Positions 1 to 10,050 of a stretch of DNA of 64,000 nucleotides are shown here, in pieces. How positions within the stretch are numbered: the first letter of the stretch is position 1; the number at the start of each line of letters is the position of its first letter. Location: NCBI RefSeq assembly GCF_000499845.2, contig NC_023757.2:37595314-37659313 (forward strand), written 5' to 3'. Source of the DNA: Phaseolus vulgaris. Its lineage: Eukaryota; Streptophyta; Magnoliopsida; Fabales; Fabaceae. A program made the position numbers and the translations under genes. The notes below the pieces were generated by a model that was not told the DNA's origin, made no database searches, and saw nothing but the letters and a program-made list of their open reading frames with translations.

Positions 1-171
1 GACGAAGCTAGGAGCGCGAAGGTCGTCCATTGTTGCGCGAAGGTTTTAGGGCATCATATGCATCAGCGCACCCTACAAGCTTTTTCAAAATAAACATGAC
101 AATGGTACAATTGGATTTTAGAATGTTTTTCGGGTGCCAATCACAATTGATTGGGTGCAGGAAGAAATTGC
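1..171. mobile_element. Right end of a Mutator-like TIR element (cut by window edge)
   Basis: The stretch ends in GATTGGGTGCAGGAAGAAAT (148-167) followed by TGC. This matches the right terminal inverted repeat of the better preserved element at 20,666-21,604, which reads GATTGGGTGCAGGAGAGT. The left end lies outside the window, so the target duplication cannot be checked. No transposase coding is visible. Assignment rests only on the shared terminus. Confidence 0.4.
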
Positions 172-542
172 TTTCAACTTGTTGACTTGCTTAGGCTCAC
201 CTCGCATAATCCGCAGTCCGCACGGGCCAAGTACAAGACGGGACAGGCTAACTCACAACCAACATATTTTAAAAAATTAGACATTTTTTTGCACCCCATA
301 ATTTTTTTTTTTAGCCTCATAATCTCAAAAAATTTAAACTATTCATTCTAAATTTTATAATCAGTAATACAAATTTGTATTATAAAGTGTACAATCTAGA
401 ATGTTGTACAATCTTAAACCAAATTTTAACTCTTAGATTCTATAACCCTAGAAGTCTCTAAATTTCACATTCCGAAATTAAAGATAAAACATTCAACAAA
501 AAATGTCAAAGGATAATTATAATATTTTTTGAAGTATGGGGT
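172..542. other. Intergenic AT-rich DNA with a small GC-rich hAT-like relic
   Basis: No gene seen. A short GC-rich patch at about 196-250 (CGCATAATCCGC and the following ACGGGCC) resembles the interior of the hAT-like element that follows at 551, suggesting an older fragment of the same family. The rest is A/T homopolymer-rich sequence without a recognisable feature. Confidence 0.3.
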
Positions 543-550
543 GTAGTAAG

Positions 551-1597
551 TAGGGGTGGCAATGCGGGCTGGCTCGCCCCGCATTTGATTCCCAATGAGT
601 GCGATTTCATTTCAATGACCACCCCGCATAAGAGGTAACCGACGGGCCTGAGGGCCAATCCGCATAAGAAAAATATTTATTTTCAAAAATTAAAATTTCA
701 TCAAATATAAAAAAATTTATTCTTACTATGGAAAAATTACAATTTTATACATGTTTCAATTCGTTCAATTAAGATAAAGTTATAAATTCAAGTGTGAGGA
801 TTGTTAGAAGGTTTGATTAAAATTAACTAAAGTTTTATTTTTTGCATATATTTTTCCTATATATGTATGTGAATGTATAAGAATACCTTATCAAAGTTTT
901 GTTATAAAATATTTTAATGAAGATGACTAATTTTTTTAACTATCCTATTTAAATCTCTTTTTTTATATTTTTTTTATTAACAAATTTAAAATATAAGATT
1001 TACTTAAAATCAAATCCAATGTCACTCTTCATACTAACTCCATGGCTCAACTAAAGACCTGGTCCTGGGTAACCTATAAAATTCATTTTGCTTATTTTTC
1101 CTTTTGTGACTGGTGTTTGGATCCCTGTTTAATTAAACATAAGTGTTTTATTTAGGTTGGTTAGACTCTATTTGTTCTAGTAGGAAGTTAGTGATAAACT
1201 TCCCAAATGAGGGTTGTTAGTTTTTGTGTGATTTTGTACATGAGTTTGGATCACTCATAAAGTGGTTCTTATTTATTTATTTTTATTGTTGATAAAAAAA
1301 AACTAACTCCTTTAAATGATTAAAATAAAATATTTTTTTTAGTAGATTAAATTCAATTTTTTAAAATAAAATAAATAAATGTTGCACTACAAGGGTGAAT
1401 GAGGTATGATTTTTTTTTACAAAAAATAAAATAATATTTTTTCATTTATACGGGTCAACCTGCCCCGCTCCGTTATTGGTCCGCTCTGGGAGTTATGCGG
1501 GGCAGGTCTAAGCAGGTCAGCAGGGTAGATTAGTGAGCTCGCCCTGCGCCTTTTAGTAGCGGGTTGCGGGCTGACCCGCCCTACATTGTCATCCCTG
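551..1597. mobile_element. Non-autonomous hAT-type element
   Basis: The ends are TAGGGGTGGCAATG (551-564) and, inverted, CATTGTCATCCCTG (1584-1597), giving an imperfect terminal inverted repeat of about 14 bp. The 8-bp flanks GTAGTAAG (543-550) and GCAATAAG (1598-1605) agree at 6 of 8 positions, as expected of a diverged 8-bp target duplication of the hAT superfamily. Both subterminal regions are GC-rich with GCGGG/CCCGC clusters, while the centre is AT-rich. No transposase frame is visible, so it would need a helper. A LINE 3' end is inserted at 1042-1301. Confidence 0.62.
1042..1301 (+). mobile_element. 5'-truncated L1-type LINE insertion with target duplication
   Basis: A 260-bp insertion is flanked by a perfect 9-bp direct repeat ACTAACTCC (1033-1041 and 1302-1310) and ends in a run of eight A (1294-1301) preceded by GAT, the usual plant L1 tail. 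Near its start it reads KTWSWVTYKIHFAYFSFCDW, which resembles the extreme C-terminus of plant LINE reverse-transcriptase polyproteins (aromatic W-S-W motif, then S-F-x-D-W-C). It lies inside the hAT-like element at 551-1597, so it is the younger of the two. Confidence 0.78.
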
Positions 1598-1605
1598 GCA
1601 ATAAG

Positions 1606-1635
1606 AAAGACATGGAGGTGCAGGAAGAAACTATC
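1606..1635. mobile_element. Terminal fragment of the CCTGCACCTCCAT MITE family
   Basis: The sequence ATGGAGGTGCAGGAAGAAAC (1612-1631) matches the right terminus of the well-preserved element at 52,860-53,206. No matching left end was found nearby, and the hAT-like element abuts it at 1605. It may be the remainder of an element interrupted or truncated by that insertion. Confidence 0.35.
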
Positions 1636-2047
1636 CTCAATCCCTAGTTCATAACACCTTCATGAAATTTGATAATAGTCTTTTTTTCCTTTTTAAAATG
1701 CATAAATTTTATAGGTTTCAATATTCATCAAATGTTAAATGCATTAGTCAGATTTTGGCCTTTTTATAATAAAATTTAAATATATAATAATATTATTATA
1801 TATATATATATATTATTTTTTAAATTAAAATAATAATCATGTATCTACATGTATTGTCTTTAAAAATATATATATTTAAAGAAATATTTATTAGTCAATT
1901 TATTATAATTTTTTTATCCATATTTTATTACATATGTCGTGAGAATAATATTATGAAACTATTTACCTAAATCATCTAAATAAGAAAAAAATTATTTTAA
2001 TAAACAAAACAAAATTTTATTCAAAATTTATATTTAATTTTTTTCAT
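1636..2047. other. AT-rich intergenic sequence
   Basis: Nothing gene-like seen. It contains a short TA-rich simple repeat near 1,780-1,815 and A/T runs. Confidence 0.4.
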
Positions 2048-2203
2048 TAATTAAAAAAAATCTTATGTGGATCGGCTTGTGGGTTAGCTAGCATGCGAGG
2101 CGGGCCAATAAAAGCAACCCGTATATTTTACGCGGTACGAACCAACGTAGCCTGCATTTTGTGGGCCAAATGCGAGGCAAACGGACCTGCATTGCCATCC
2201 ATA
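2048..2203. mobile_element. GC-rich terminal relic of a second hAT-like element
   Basis: The patch is GC-rich within AT-rich surroundings and ends GCATTGCCATCC (2189-2200). Inverted, this matches the GGRTGGCAATGC terminus of the element at 551. No convincing partner end or target duplication was found, so it is treated as a relic. Confidence 0.35.
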
Positions 2204-2237
2204 CGCACTACCCTCATGTTATCCTAAGGTCGAACAA

Positions 2238-2264
2238 CTCTGATACCATAAATGTAACACCCCC
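2238..2264 (-). mobile_element. LTR-retrotransposon relic: primer-binding site next to an LTR end
   Basis: Read on the minus strand, this is an LTR-like end GGGGGTGTTACA, a 4-base spacer, then TGGTATCAGAG. The last part matches the primer-binding site complementary to plant initiator tRNA-Met (2238-2248). The LTR body would extend to higher coordinates, where repeated GCTTGA(A/G)CAAAAAT motifs occur at about 2,489-2,554, but I could not locate a clean outer end. No coding domain is adjacent. Confidence 0.35.
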
Positions 2265-3116
2265 AATATTTACTATACACTTATTACAAAGTTTATTGTA
2301 ATATAATTTTATTACAATAAACGTATTCAAGAACTACATAAACCATACATGGATTTATATATCAAGGATATTTAATCCATTTCTGCTCAGGCTAAAATAT
2401 TCCCGCTCAAGTTGACAAAAACTTCTTTCTTTTATTTTATTTTTCTTCTTGTCTCATCAATGAATTGGATTCTTTAGCAAAAAACTTTGCTTGAACAAAA
2501 ATAGTGCTAAAAACAAGTTTGAGTGCTTGGTTATTTTCGCTTGAGCAAAAATTGGCTTGCTTGAGAAAAATATCAAAAAAATCAACTATTACAATAATAC
2601 ATAGTCATTTTTAAAGTTGTACCTTAAAAGCAATTCAAACTCAAACATTAAAAATATGTTCAACAACACACAACATCAAATAGAACATCAAGTGATCACA
2701 TCACTCTTTAATTTAGGTTATTCTGCTAAGGCTCTACCAAAAATATAATTATTTTTTCTTATGTGAAATTCCTTATTTCAAGAAAAAAAATCTACCTCAA
2801 ACAAAAGAACCACTCAAAATTTAAAGCTCTAAAGCAAAATATCCAAACTTAATTAAATTTTAATATAAGGTTAATCAAGTTGATGATCGCTTTTGACAAC
2901 TAATTTTACCAAGATGGATGACAAAATTAGAAGAAAATAAAAAAAATAGAGAATATTTAGGATAAATAAGAACTTATCCTGTTTTGAAAATCTAATTGGA
3001 TAAAAATGATTTCTAACTCTTTAGCTATTGTAGGGTGTGATGAAAATTTGAAATAAATGAAGTGTAAAAAAAGAAAAGTATAAAGAAAAGGAAAGAAGAA
3101 AGAAAAGAAAAAAAAA
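2265..3116. other. AT-rich intergenic sequence, possible LTR relic
   Basis: No gene seen. Repeated GCTTGA(A/G)CAAAAAT motifs at about 2,489-2,554 are the only structure. The remainder is low-complexity A/T-rich DNA. Confidence 0.35.
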
Positions 3117-3765
3117 GAATATTAGGATATAATTTCTTATCTTCTCTTCCATATTTGAAGTGGAATTATCGTATATGAAATGTTAAAAAAATGACTACAT
3201 TTATATTTCTATTATGAAATTGTTTTATTTGAAAATATATTTTCTTTTACTTACACTGAATTATATTCTAAATTATAATTGAATTGTGTATATATTTGTT
3301 AGTTGCAATAAATAAAAAATATTATAATAAAAGAGATCAAACATCTTATTAATTTTTATGTAATAGAAACTATTCTCTTTGAAAATATGGAAATAAGAAA
3401 GAAAGTGGAGGCATGAAAGGGATTTACTTACAATTATTCTCAACAACAAAATATTTTATCATTCAAAAATTACATTATTTAGAAAAAAGATTAGGATATA
3501 ATTTTTTTTATATTCTCTTTCATTTATGAGATGAAGTGGAATTATCGTATATAAAATCTTAAAAAGCTGACTATATTTATATTTTTATCAAATAAGAATT
3601 AAAAAACAGACTTTCCTTAAAAAATATATTTTTCTTTTACTGAATTATATTCTAAATTATAATTAAATTGTGTATATATTTTTGTAGTTGCAATAAATAA
3701 AAAATATTATGAGTGTTGACTAATAGAGAGATAAAACAAATTCTTATTAATTTTTATATTAAATT
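3117..3765. repeat. Diverged direct duplication, about 260 bp, spaced about 370 bp
   Basis: Copy 1 (about 3,117-3,366) and copy 2 (about 3,487-3,760) share, in order, TTAGGATATAATTT, GTGGAATTATCGTATAT, GAATTATATTCTAAATTATA and AGTTGCAATAAATAAAAAAT. Copies differ by many substitutions and indels, so the duplication is old. No reading frame or transposon end was recognised. Confidence 0.6.
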
Positions 3766-4589
3766 GTCTTTTCTACACTCTAAGAAAAACATACTTACTA
3801 AAGTATGAAGTTAAAGTTGTTCTTATTTCATCTGTATAAATTTTTTGCCGACTAAAACTGTTTTGAACTTTCACTACAATTTTGAAATTTGGATTTACAA
3901 TTAATAATAACAGATGAAAATTTATTAAAAGATCACCATTATTTAAAAATAAAAATTATTTGTTTTAAAATATAAAAAAATCGATTGAACTTATAATATA
4001 TAACTATTTATATTAAAAGTTTTTTTTTTCTGTAAATTATTTTTAGAAATTATGCTATTAATTATTGGTGAGATCATAGACTTTTTCCCTTAAAAAAATC
4101 AAAATAAAACATTAAGTGTGGATGACAATAACTTTTGTACAGCTACATTATATAATATTAATAGCTTTCCTTGACAATTTGATTATTACCCATCGCATAT
4201 AACTTTAGTTTTATTAATCAAACTATTTATTTATGACTTAATTTAAATAAACATTCTCATGAAAAAAAATTAATATTAAAGTTATAGTATCTAAAATAAT
4301 GTTTAGAGAATCACGGTCTAAAGAAAACTATATTTTCAATTTTCTTTTACCATGTCAATCGAATAAATTAATTAATTAAGTCTTCTATTAAACTAATAAA
4401 ATTCTATATAGAAAAATTATAAATTATTTATTTAAAATTTACATATCTTCTCACATTAAAATATGTGAACAATTTATTTTATTATAATTGATTCACATAA
4501 GCTAAATAATAATAATAAAAGTTAAGAAAAAATGTAACTATATTTAAATTTCCATACATAATATACTAATAAACTATTTATTATATTAT
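3766..4589. other. AT-rich sequence upstream of the mosaic locus
   Basis: No gene seen. It is very A/T-rich and may hold distal promoter sequence for the start at about 4,634. No transposon termini were identified. Confidence 0.35.
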
Positions 4590-4609
4590 ATATTTTCCCG
4601 TTAAGTGAG

Positions 4610-4640
4610 TTGGCGCCCAAAATCCTCTCTCAATATAAAG
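4610..4640 (+). promoter_or_regulatory. Core promoter candidate A: E2F-like site and TATA box
   Basis: TTGGCGCC at 4610-4617 resembles the core of plant E2F binding sites (TTSSCGSS-like). TATAAAG follows at 4634-4640 in the context CAATATAAAG. A transcription start about 30 bp downstream (near 4,665) would give a leader rich in A and C, as in many plant 5' UTRs, before the ATG at 4748. Function is inferred from motif order only. Confidence 0.4.
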
Positions 4641-4747
4641 ACAGTAACAGTGAACTAAAGAAACACAACAGAACTAAATTTCTAATTTTCTCTCCCTTCG
4701 ATTACGAGTTCAAGCGACTCGAGAACATTCGCCGCAACGTTGAGGTG

Positions 4748-4795
4748 ATGGCAGCGCTCAAACTCCATTCTAAAGCCACCCACAACTCTCCAAAG
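4748..4795 (+). CDS. Candidate first coding exon of unknown gene (16 residues)
   Basis: An ATG in good plant context (GAGGTGATGGC) opens a 16-codon stretch, MAALKLHSKATHNSPK, that ends exactly at a consensus donor AAG|GTACTC. The exon is unusually GC-balanced compared with its surroundings and lies about 80 bp downstream of a likely transcription start, so it looks like a genuine first exon of phase 0. I do not recognise the peptide. Downstream for 42 kb there are many acceptor-like sites but no convincing coding exon. The first is at about 5,398, where GGAAGGCACGCAATGGATGT begins, and its frame would close soon after. The exon may belong to a decayed gene or to a mostly non-coding transcript. 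No family assignment is possible. Confidence 0.25.
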
Positions 4796-4859
4796 GTACT
4801 CTTCTCTCTTCTGTAACTTACCATTTTTTTGGAAATCTCCAGAGTTTCTCCAGAGGTGA

Positions 4860-5840
4860 AACTGAAACCCCGATTGAAATATTATGTTTTGGTCAATATC
4901 CAAGATCAGTTTTGTTGGTATTGCTTTGGTGATTTTGTTTTGTTGGTGTTGCTTTGGTTATTGTCGTGATTCTCTATAAGGATTTGTGGAATTACATGAT
5001 GTTTTCGTCATGGGATAGAAGAGTTATTAAGAATTATTAGCAAGTGATCAATGTGCTTTTATCGGATTGTGATTCATTTACGCCGAATGTGATTCTTTGT
5101 GATGATGGCGAGTTTTAAATCTTTTGATCAAATCTTTTTTGTCTATGGATGAAATGAAAAACATAATAGTTCAGAAAGGCCAATTGATCCAAGTCTTCTT
5201 TTAATCTCCTTTCTATTATTTAATTTATATGGTATTGATCACCGAAAATAAGGATTGGATTATGATTTGTTTATTAGTGTTTATCTGCATCTGCATCTTT
5301 ATCATTTTTCTACACTTCTTTTTAGTAAGAGCTTATTTCGTTTTCTTGAATTTTTGGCTGTACAGCTAATTCGTTTCTTGAATTTTTGGGCTGTATAGGG
5401 AAGGCACGCAATGGATGTGTGGTGTAGTGTAAGACATGATGTGAAGTATTATGTTTTGTTACCCTAATTTCAGTCTGCTTGATCTCCAAGGATTGAATGG
5501 TGTTCCATGTTGAATTTTTTCTACTTGATTTCCAAGGATTGAATTGTGTTTGATGTTTGAATTATTTTCACTTAATGTCCTGCAGTATCTCATGGAGTAT
5601 GTTATATAAGGCCTAAGGGTTGAATCATCTTTTAATTTCTTCTATGTGTTGAACTGGAGTTGATCACCGAACATTAAGATTTTAATTGTGATTTGTTTCT
5701 CTGCAGCAGGGTTTTGTTTAGTTTTGTGTGATGACCTGTATCTCATCGTGCCTGTTATGAGCAACTAAGGCTCCACCGGTTTTGAATTCATTAATTTATC
5801 TTATCCTTTCTTAAATTCTTCCCATGATGTGTCGAGCCTA
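4860..5840 (+). repeat. Module M1, copy A (promoter-proximal intron-like)
   Basis: It begins with AGTTTTGTTGGTATTGCTTT and continues with TTTTATCGGATTG and GTGATGATGGCGAGTTTT. These motifs recur after the promoter-like blocks at 22,170, 27,850 and 40,920. It carries GGCTGTATAGGGAAGGCACG (about 5,389-5,408), the same acceptor-like segment seen at 22,592, 25,422, 26,130 and 28,296. Non-coding by inspection. Confidence 0.55.
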
Positions 5841-6903
5841 TAAGTGGCTCCCTTGGTTTTGAATTTGTGGCCTCCCTTGGTTTTGAAATTTTGAATTTAC
5901 CTTAACCTTTCTATACTATGTCATGTCATCTCTTTAAAAGAGAATAGTTTTCTCGAATCTCCATGATTCTTGTTCAGCTTTTATTGGAAGGCAATATATA
6001 TGTGGGCAGGTTTCAGAAACAGTAAATGGAGGTCGTGTGAAACTTTAGGTTTTTATTATCTTTGCGGTTATTCTTTTGGCTAAACTTGTGGAGTGGGGTT
6101 CTTGTAGACAGGCACTATATGACTATGAGAGGCTTTGACATTTGTGTTTGTGTCTTCGACTTTGATTATCTTCTTCTACGTGTTGCAGTGTCTTTCTACA
6201 TGTTGCACTGACTTGCTATGGATGTCTGTTGGATTGTGGAGACAATTGCGGTAGATTATTGGACTTACTGTGAAGCTTTAGGTTTTATTATGTTTTCATT
6301 CACTATCTTATGTGCTTGATTTGAAATGGCTGTATTCTCTCTTATTGGTTGAATAGTAGGAAGCTACACGTGTCAGTCACTGTGTGTCTAAGCTAGGGCG
6401 ATTCTTAATTATGCTTATCCTTTATCTCATGATCCCAACTATCTTCCAAAATGAGAATGTTCTCCATAATGACAGTAATATTTAGTTATATTTCCAATAT
6501 GAGAATGAAAAACTATCTCTCAAAGCTATGAGAGACCAATTCCAAAAGGAAAGCTCCAACATGAGAGCTCTATTTACTTCTTTCGGGTTGGGGTCTCAGT
6601 ATTTGTGATAGGATATGGAAGCAGACTGTATCTTATTTCTAACTATATTTCTCAATCTTAGTCCCTTGCTGATTTTGGTCTTTATTATTTAATGTTTTTG
6701 GACTTGATCACTTAACATATGGGCTGAATTGTTGTTTATCTACAATAGTATTTCAAAGTATTTTTGTAATCTTCTTCGTGCTCTTGGTTTTGAATGGTGG
6801 CTTCCCTTGATATTTTAGATTAGTGAATTTATCTTATTGTTTCTTTACTTTGTCATGTCATCTTTTTAAGAAGATTAGTTTTCTCAAATCGCCATGAGTC
6901 TTA
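5841..6903 (+). repeat. Module M2, copy A
   Basis: Collinear with 42,351-43,385. Shared landmarks include TGGCTCCCTTGGTTTTGAAT, GTGTCAGTCACTGTGTGTCT, TCTTCCAAAATGAGAATGTT and TTTCGGGTTGGGGTCTCA. A partial third copy lies at about 19,860-20,370. No reading frame of note. Confidence 0.65.
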
Positions 6904-8145
6904 CTTGAGCTTTGTCACGAGTCTTATTGAACTTTGCCACGAGAATTCTTGAGCTTTGCAACGAGTATTCTTGACCTTTTACATGAAGGATGCAACGGTC
7001 AGGTTTTGGAAATAGTGGATGGAGATACATTTAAACTTAGGTTTTATTATCTTTGCATTTATTATGCTGATAAAAAAACATCTTTGCATTCATTATTTTC
7101 TTTGTTGTTATTCTTTTTGCTACTCTTGTGGAGTCGGAGTTCTTGTAATTGGCCATTTTACTTGTGTTGTAGTGAACTTTGAGCTTCGCCATGAGTCTTC
7201 TTGACCTTTGCCATGAGTCTTATTGAGCTTTGCCACGTGTTTTCTTGAGCTTTGCCATAAGACTTCTTGAGCTTTGCCATGAGTCTTATTGAGCTTTGCC
7301 ACGTGTTTTCTTGAGCTTTGCCATAAGACTTCTTGAGCTTTGCCATGAGTCTTATTGAGCTTTGCCACGTGTTTTCTTGTGCTTTGCCATAAGACTTCTT
7401 GAGCTTTTCCATGAGTCTTCTTGAGCTTTGCCATGAGACTTCTTCAGCTTTGCCATCAGTCTTCTTGTGCTTTGCCACGAGTTGTTCTTGTGCTTTGCCA
7501 TCAGGAGTCTTCTTGAGCTTTGCCATGAGACTTATTGAGCTTTGCCATGAGTCTTCGTGAGCTGCCATGAGTCTTCTTGAGCTTTGCCACGAGTCTTGTT
7601 GTGCTTTGCCATGAGACTTCTTGAGCTTTGCCATGAGTCTTGTTGTGCTTTGCCATGAGACTTCTTGATCTTTGCCATGAGTCTTGTTCAGCTTTGCCAC
7701 GAGTCTTCGTGAGCTTTGCCATGAGTCTTCTTGAGCTTTGCCATGAGTCTTCTTGTGCTTTGCCATAAGTCTTCTTGAGCTTTGCCACGAATCTTCTTGA
7801 GCTTTTACATGAAGGATGTAGGGTTCAGGTTTTGGAAACAGCGGATGGAGTTACAGTTAAAGTTTAGGTTTTATTATCTTTGCATTCATTATGCTGATAA
7901 AAAAAATCTTTGCATTCATTATTTTCTTTGTTGTTATTCTTTTTGCTACTCTTGTGGAGTGGGAGTTCTTGTAATTGGGCCTTTGACTTTGATGATTTGA
8001 TTATCTTCTAGTTGTGTTGTAGTGAACTTTGAGCTTTGCCATGAGTCTTCTTGAGCTTTGCCATGAGTCTTCTTGAGCTTTTCCATGAGACTTGTTGAGC
8101 TTTGCCTTGAGACTTGATGAGCTTTGCCATGAGTCTTCTTGAGCT
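6904..8145. repeat. 22-bp minisatellite arrays with interspersed head segments
   Basis: The monomer is GAGCTTTGCCATGAGTCTTC plus TT, 22 bp. A few copies lie at 6,904-6,977, about 28 at 7,180-7,802 and five or six at 8,030-8,145, separated by a recurring head segment of about 200 bp (starts TTTTACATGAAGGATG at 6,978, 7,805 and 8,147). Between about 7,206 and 7,407 three variant monomers form a 66-bp higher-order unit repeated about three times. Since 22 is not a multiple of 3, each minus-strand frame cycles through the same 22-residue peptide (HGKAQEDSWQSS and RRLMAKLKKT), which explains long overlapping open frames there. These are not treated as genes. Confidence 0.85.
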
Positions 8146-9429
8146 TTTACATGAAGGATGTAGGGGTCAGGTTTTGGAAACAGCGGATGGAGATACAGTT
8201 AAAGTTTAGGTTTTATTATATCTGCATTTATTATGCTGATAAAAAAATTCTTTGCATTCATTATTTTCTTTGCTGTTATTCTTTTTCTACTCTTGTGGAG
8301 TGGGAGTTCTTGTAATTGTGCCTTTGACTTTGATGATCTGATTATCTTTTTCTACTTGTGTTGCAATGAACACTTACCATGGATGTTTGTTGGACATATT
8401 GTGAAGCTTCGGGTTTTATTACTTTTCTACTCACTATTTTTCTTATGTGCTCGATATGGAATGTCTAAAGTTTTTCTTATTGGCTGGATAGTTGGAAGGT
8501 ATTGTATGTATCAAAGCAAGAGCGATACGTCTAGGTCCTCCATCATGTACCCTTATTGATTATAGTTTTCTTGAATTCATTGGCCTTACACGAAAGCTAA
8601 GCAATGAAGTGTGGTGTAGGATGTAAAAATGGTGGGTGGAAATTCTTTGATCGGTGAAGCTAAATCTTTTTTTCACCAGGACATTGTTGTGTTCATCTGA
8701 ATTAATTTTTAACTGGCTCAACTTGTGGGTTTGATTATAATCTTGGTTGTAACTTGTTGGTTTGATTATAATCTTGGTTGTATTTTGATAATGTATGGTT
8801 CTAAGAGGAATTGTGGGATGAGCATGAAACAAGTGCGGTTGGGCTTTACTCTTTGATTTGATGGTTTGCTTCTTGGTTTGAGAAGTTCTTTCTACTATTT
8901 AATTTTGATGACTTCTCTGCATAATTCTATAATATAGGTCTTTTGTTCTATATAGGTCTTTTGTTCTTTTAATAGTTTTCCAAAACCTTTCGATTCATTA
9001 TTCTTGATCCCAAACTTATGGGTTGAGTGAACTTCTTTGGAATTTTTGCACGCTGAAATTTTTGAAATTAGTATAAGAATGATCCTGAAATTGAAATTAT
9101 TTAAATGCTTCAGTTTTGTTTCAGCAATCTTCATATGTGTTTCTCGTTCCTCGATTTTTGAAATTTGCATTTATTTGTTTGCAACACATTGAGTCTTTAT
9201 CTGAGGTTTTTCTTTCAGTTTATTAACTCAACCAGTGATGGAATATAGTGGGACGACTAACATGTCTAATCAACCAGTTATAGATTTTTTTTCTTTTTTT
9301 TCTTTATTGTTTATTGAGTTCAGTGTTTTCAAAATATTTCTGTAAGCACTTGGGATTGAAAGTCCAACGTTATGCCTGACATTAGATAATTGGACTTCTT
9401 TTATTAGTTATCCAAATCGTTCATATTTT
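8146..9429 (+). repeat. Module M3, copy A
   Basis: Starts with the head segment (GTAGGGGTCAGGTTTTGGAA) and runs through TTGTGGAGTGGGAGTTCTTG, AGTGAACACTTACCATGGAT, GGTTTGATTATAATCTTGGT and TGGAATATAGTGGGACGACT. It is collinear with 13,946-15,210 and in part with 43,386-44,275 and 31,791-32,110. Within it, TTGGTTTGATTATAATCTTGGTTGTA is partly duplicated in tandem (8,725-8,785). Non-coding by inspection. Confidence 0.65.
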
Positions 9430-9432
9430 TTT

Positions 9433-9704
9433 ATATTTGTTCTATTTGGACAGGAATTGTATGCGAGAAAGATAATGGAGTTTTGGAGATGAATTTGTTT
9501 CATATTTGTTCTATTTGGACAGGAATTGTATGAAGAAAGATAATGGAGTTTTGGAGATGAATTTGTTTCATATTTGTTCTATTTGGACAGGAATTGTATG
9601 AAGAAAGATAATGGAGTTTTGGAGGTAAATTTGTTTCATATTTGTTCTATTTGGACAGGAATTGTATGCGAGAAAGATTATGAAGTTTTGGAGGTGAATT
9701 TGTT
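9433..9704 (+). repeat. 67-68 bp tandem repeat, four copies
   Basis: Copies begin at about 9,433, 9,501, 9,568 and 9,636. Each reads TATTTGTTCTATTTGGACAG, then GAATTGTATG and GATAATGGAGTTTTGGAG. The paralogous modules at 15,220-15,290 and 32,155-32,230 hold a single copy, so the tandem expansion is specific to this copy of the module. Confidence 0.8.
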
Positions 9705-10050
9705 AATTCCAGTCAAAACGACGAAGAAATCTTGATAAAGTAGTTGTCCTTGTTATTCTATTTCTCTACCCAATCCAGGTGTTGCATTAATCCCTTTTCA
9801 GCATACAGAACTGTGATCGATCTTAAGTTTGTATGCAACGACGTTTTTGAAAATTTTGTGTCACAGACTTATTATTAGGACTTATTACCTTGATTTTATC
9901 TGATCATTTTGGACTTGGTATCCTCTTTTGTGGGTTTTGGTTTGGTTTCAATTTTCAGTAATGTCTGATAAGTTGGCAGTATTGGATTTCCTTGTTTGCA
10001 TATCAGAAACTGAACCAATCTCAAGGCATTAAGTTTTTATAGTTGGAGTA
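9705..10050 (+). repeat. Module M4, intron-like single-copy stretch
   Basis: No gene seen. It is T-rich DNA continuing the mosaic. The paralogous position near 15,300-15,345 lacks most of this stretch, so it was either gained here or deleted there. Confidence 0.4.

Noticed and set aside
551..2203. Pairing of the left hAT end at 551 with the GCATTGCCATCC end near 2,200 as one larger element
   Set aside because: The 8-bp flanks do not match, whereas the pair 551/1597 shares 6 of 8 bases. The 2,200 end is treated as a separate relic.
4610..4816. 68-codon frame beginning at TTGGCGCCC
   Set aside because: It has no ATG start and runs through the likely promoter and leader. Only the internal ATG at 4748 with its donor at 4795 is considered.
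7120..7788. Minus-strand open frames of 95, 104 and 202 codons encoding a K/Q/H-rich repeat protein
   Set aside because: They overlap in different frames and follow from a 22-bp tandem repeat without stop codons. Other arrays of the same unit do not keep the frame, and no initiation context or splice structure supports them.
6904..8145. CRISPR-like regular repeats
   Set aside because: The 22-bp units are head-to-tail without spacers, and the DNA is plant nuclear. It is a minisatellite.
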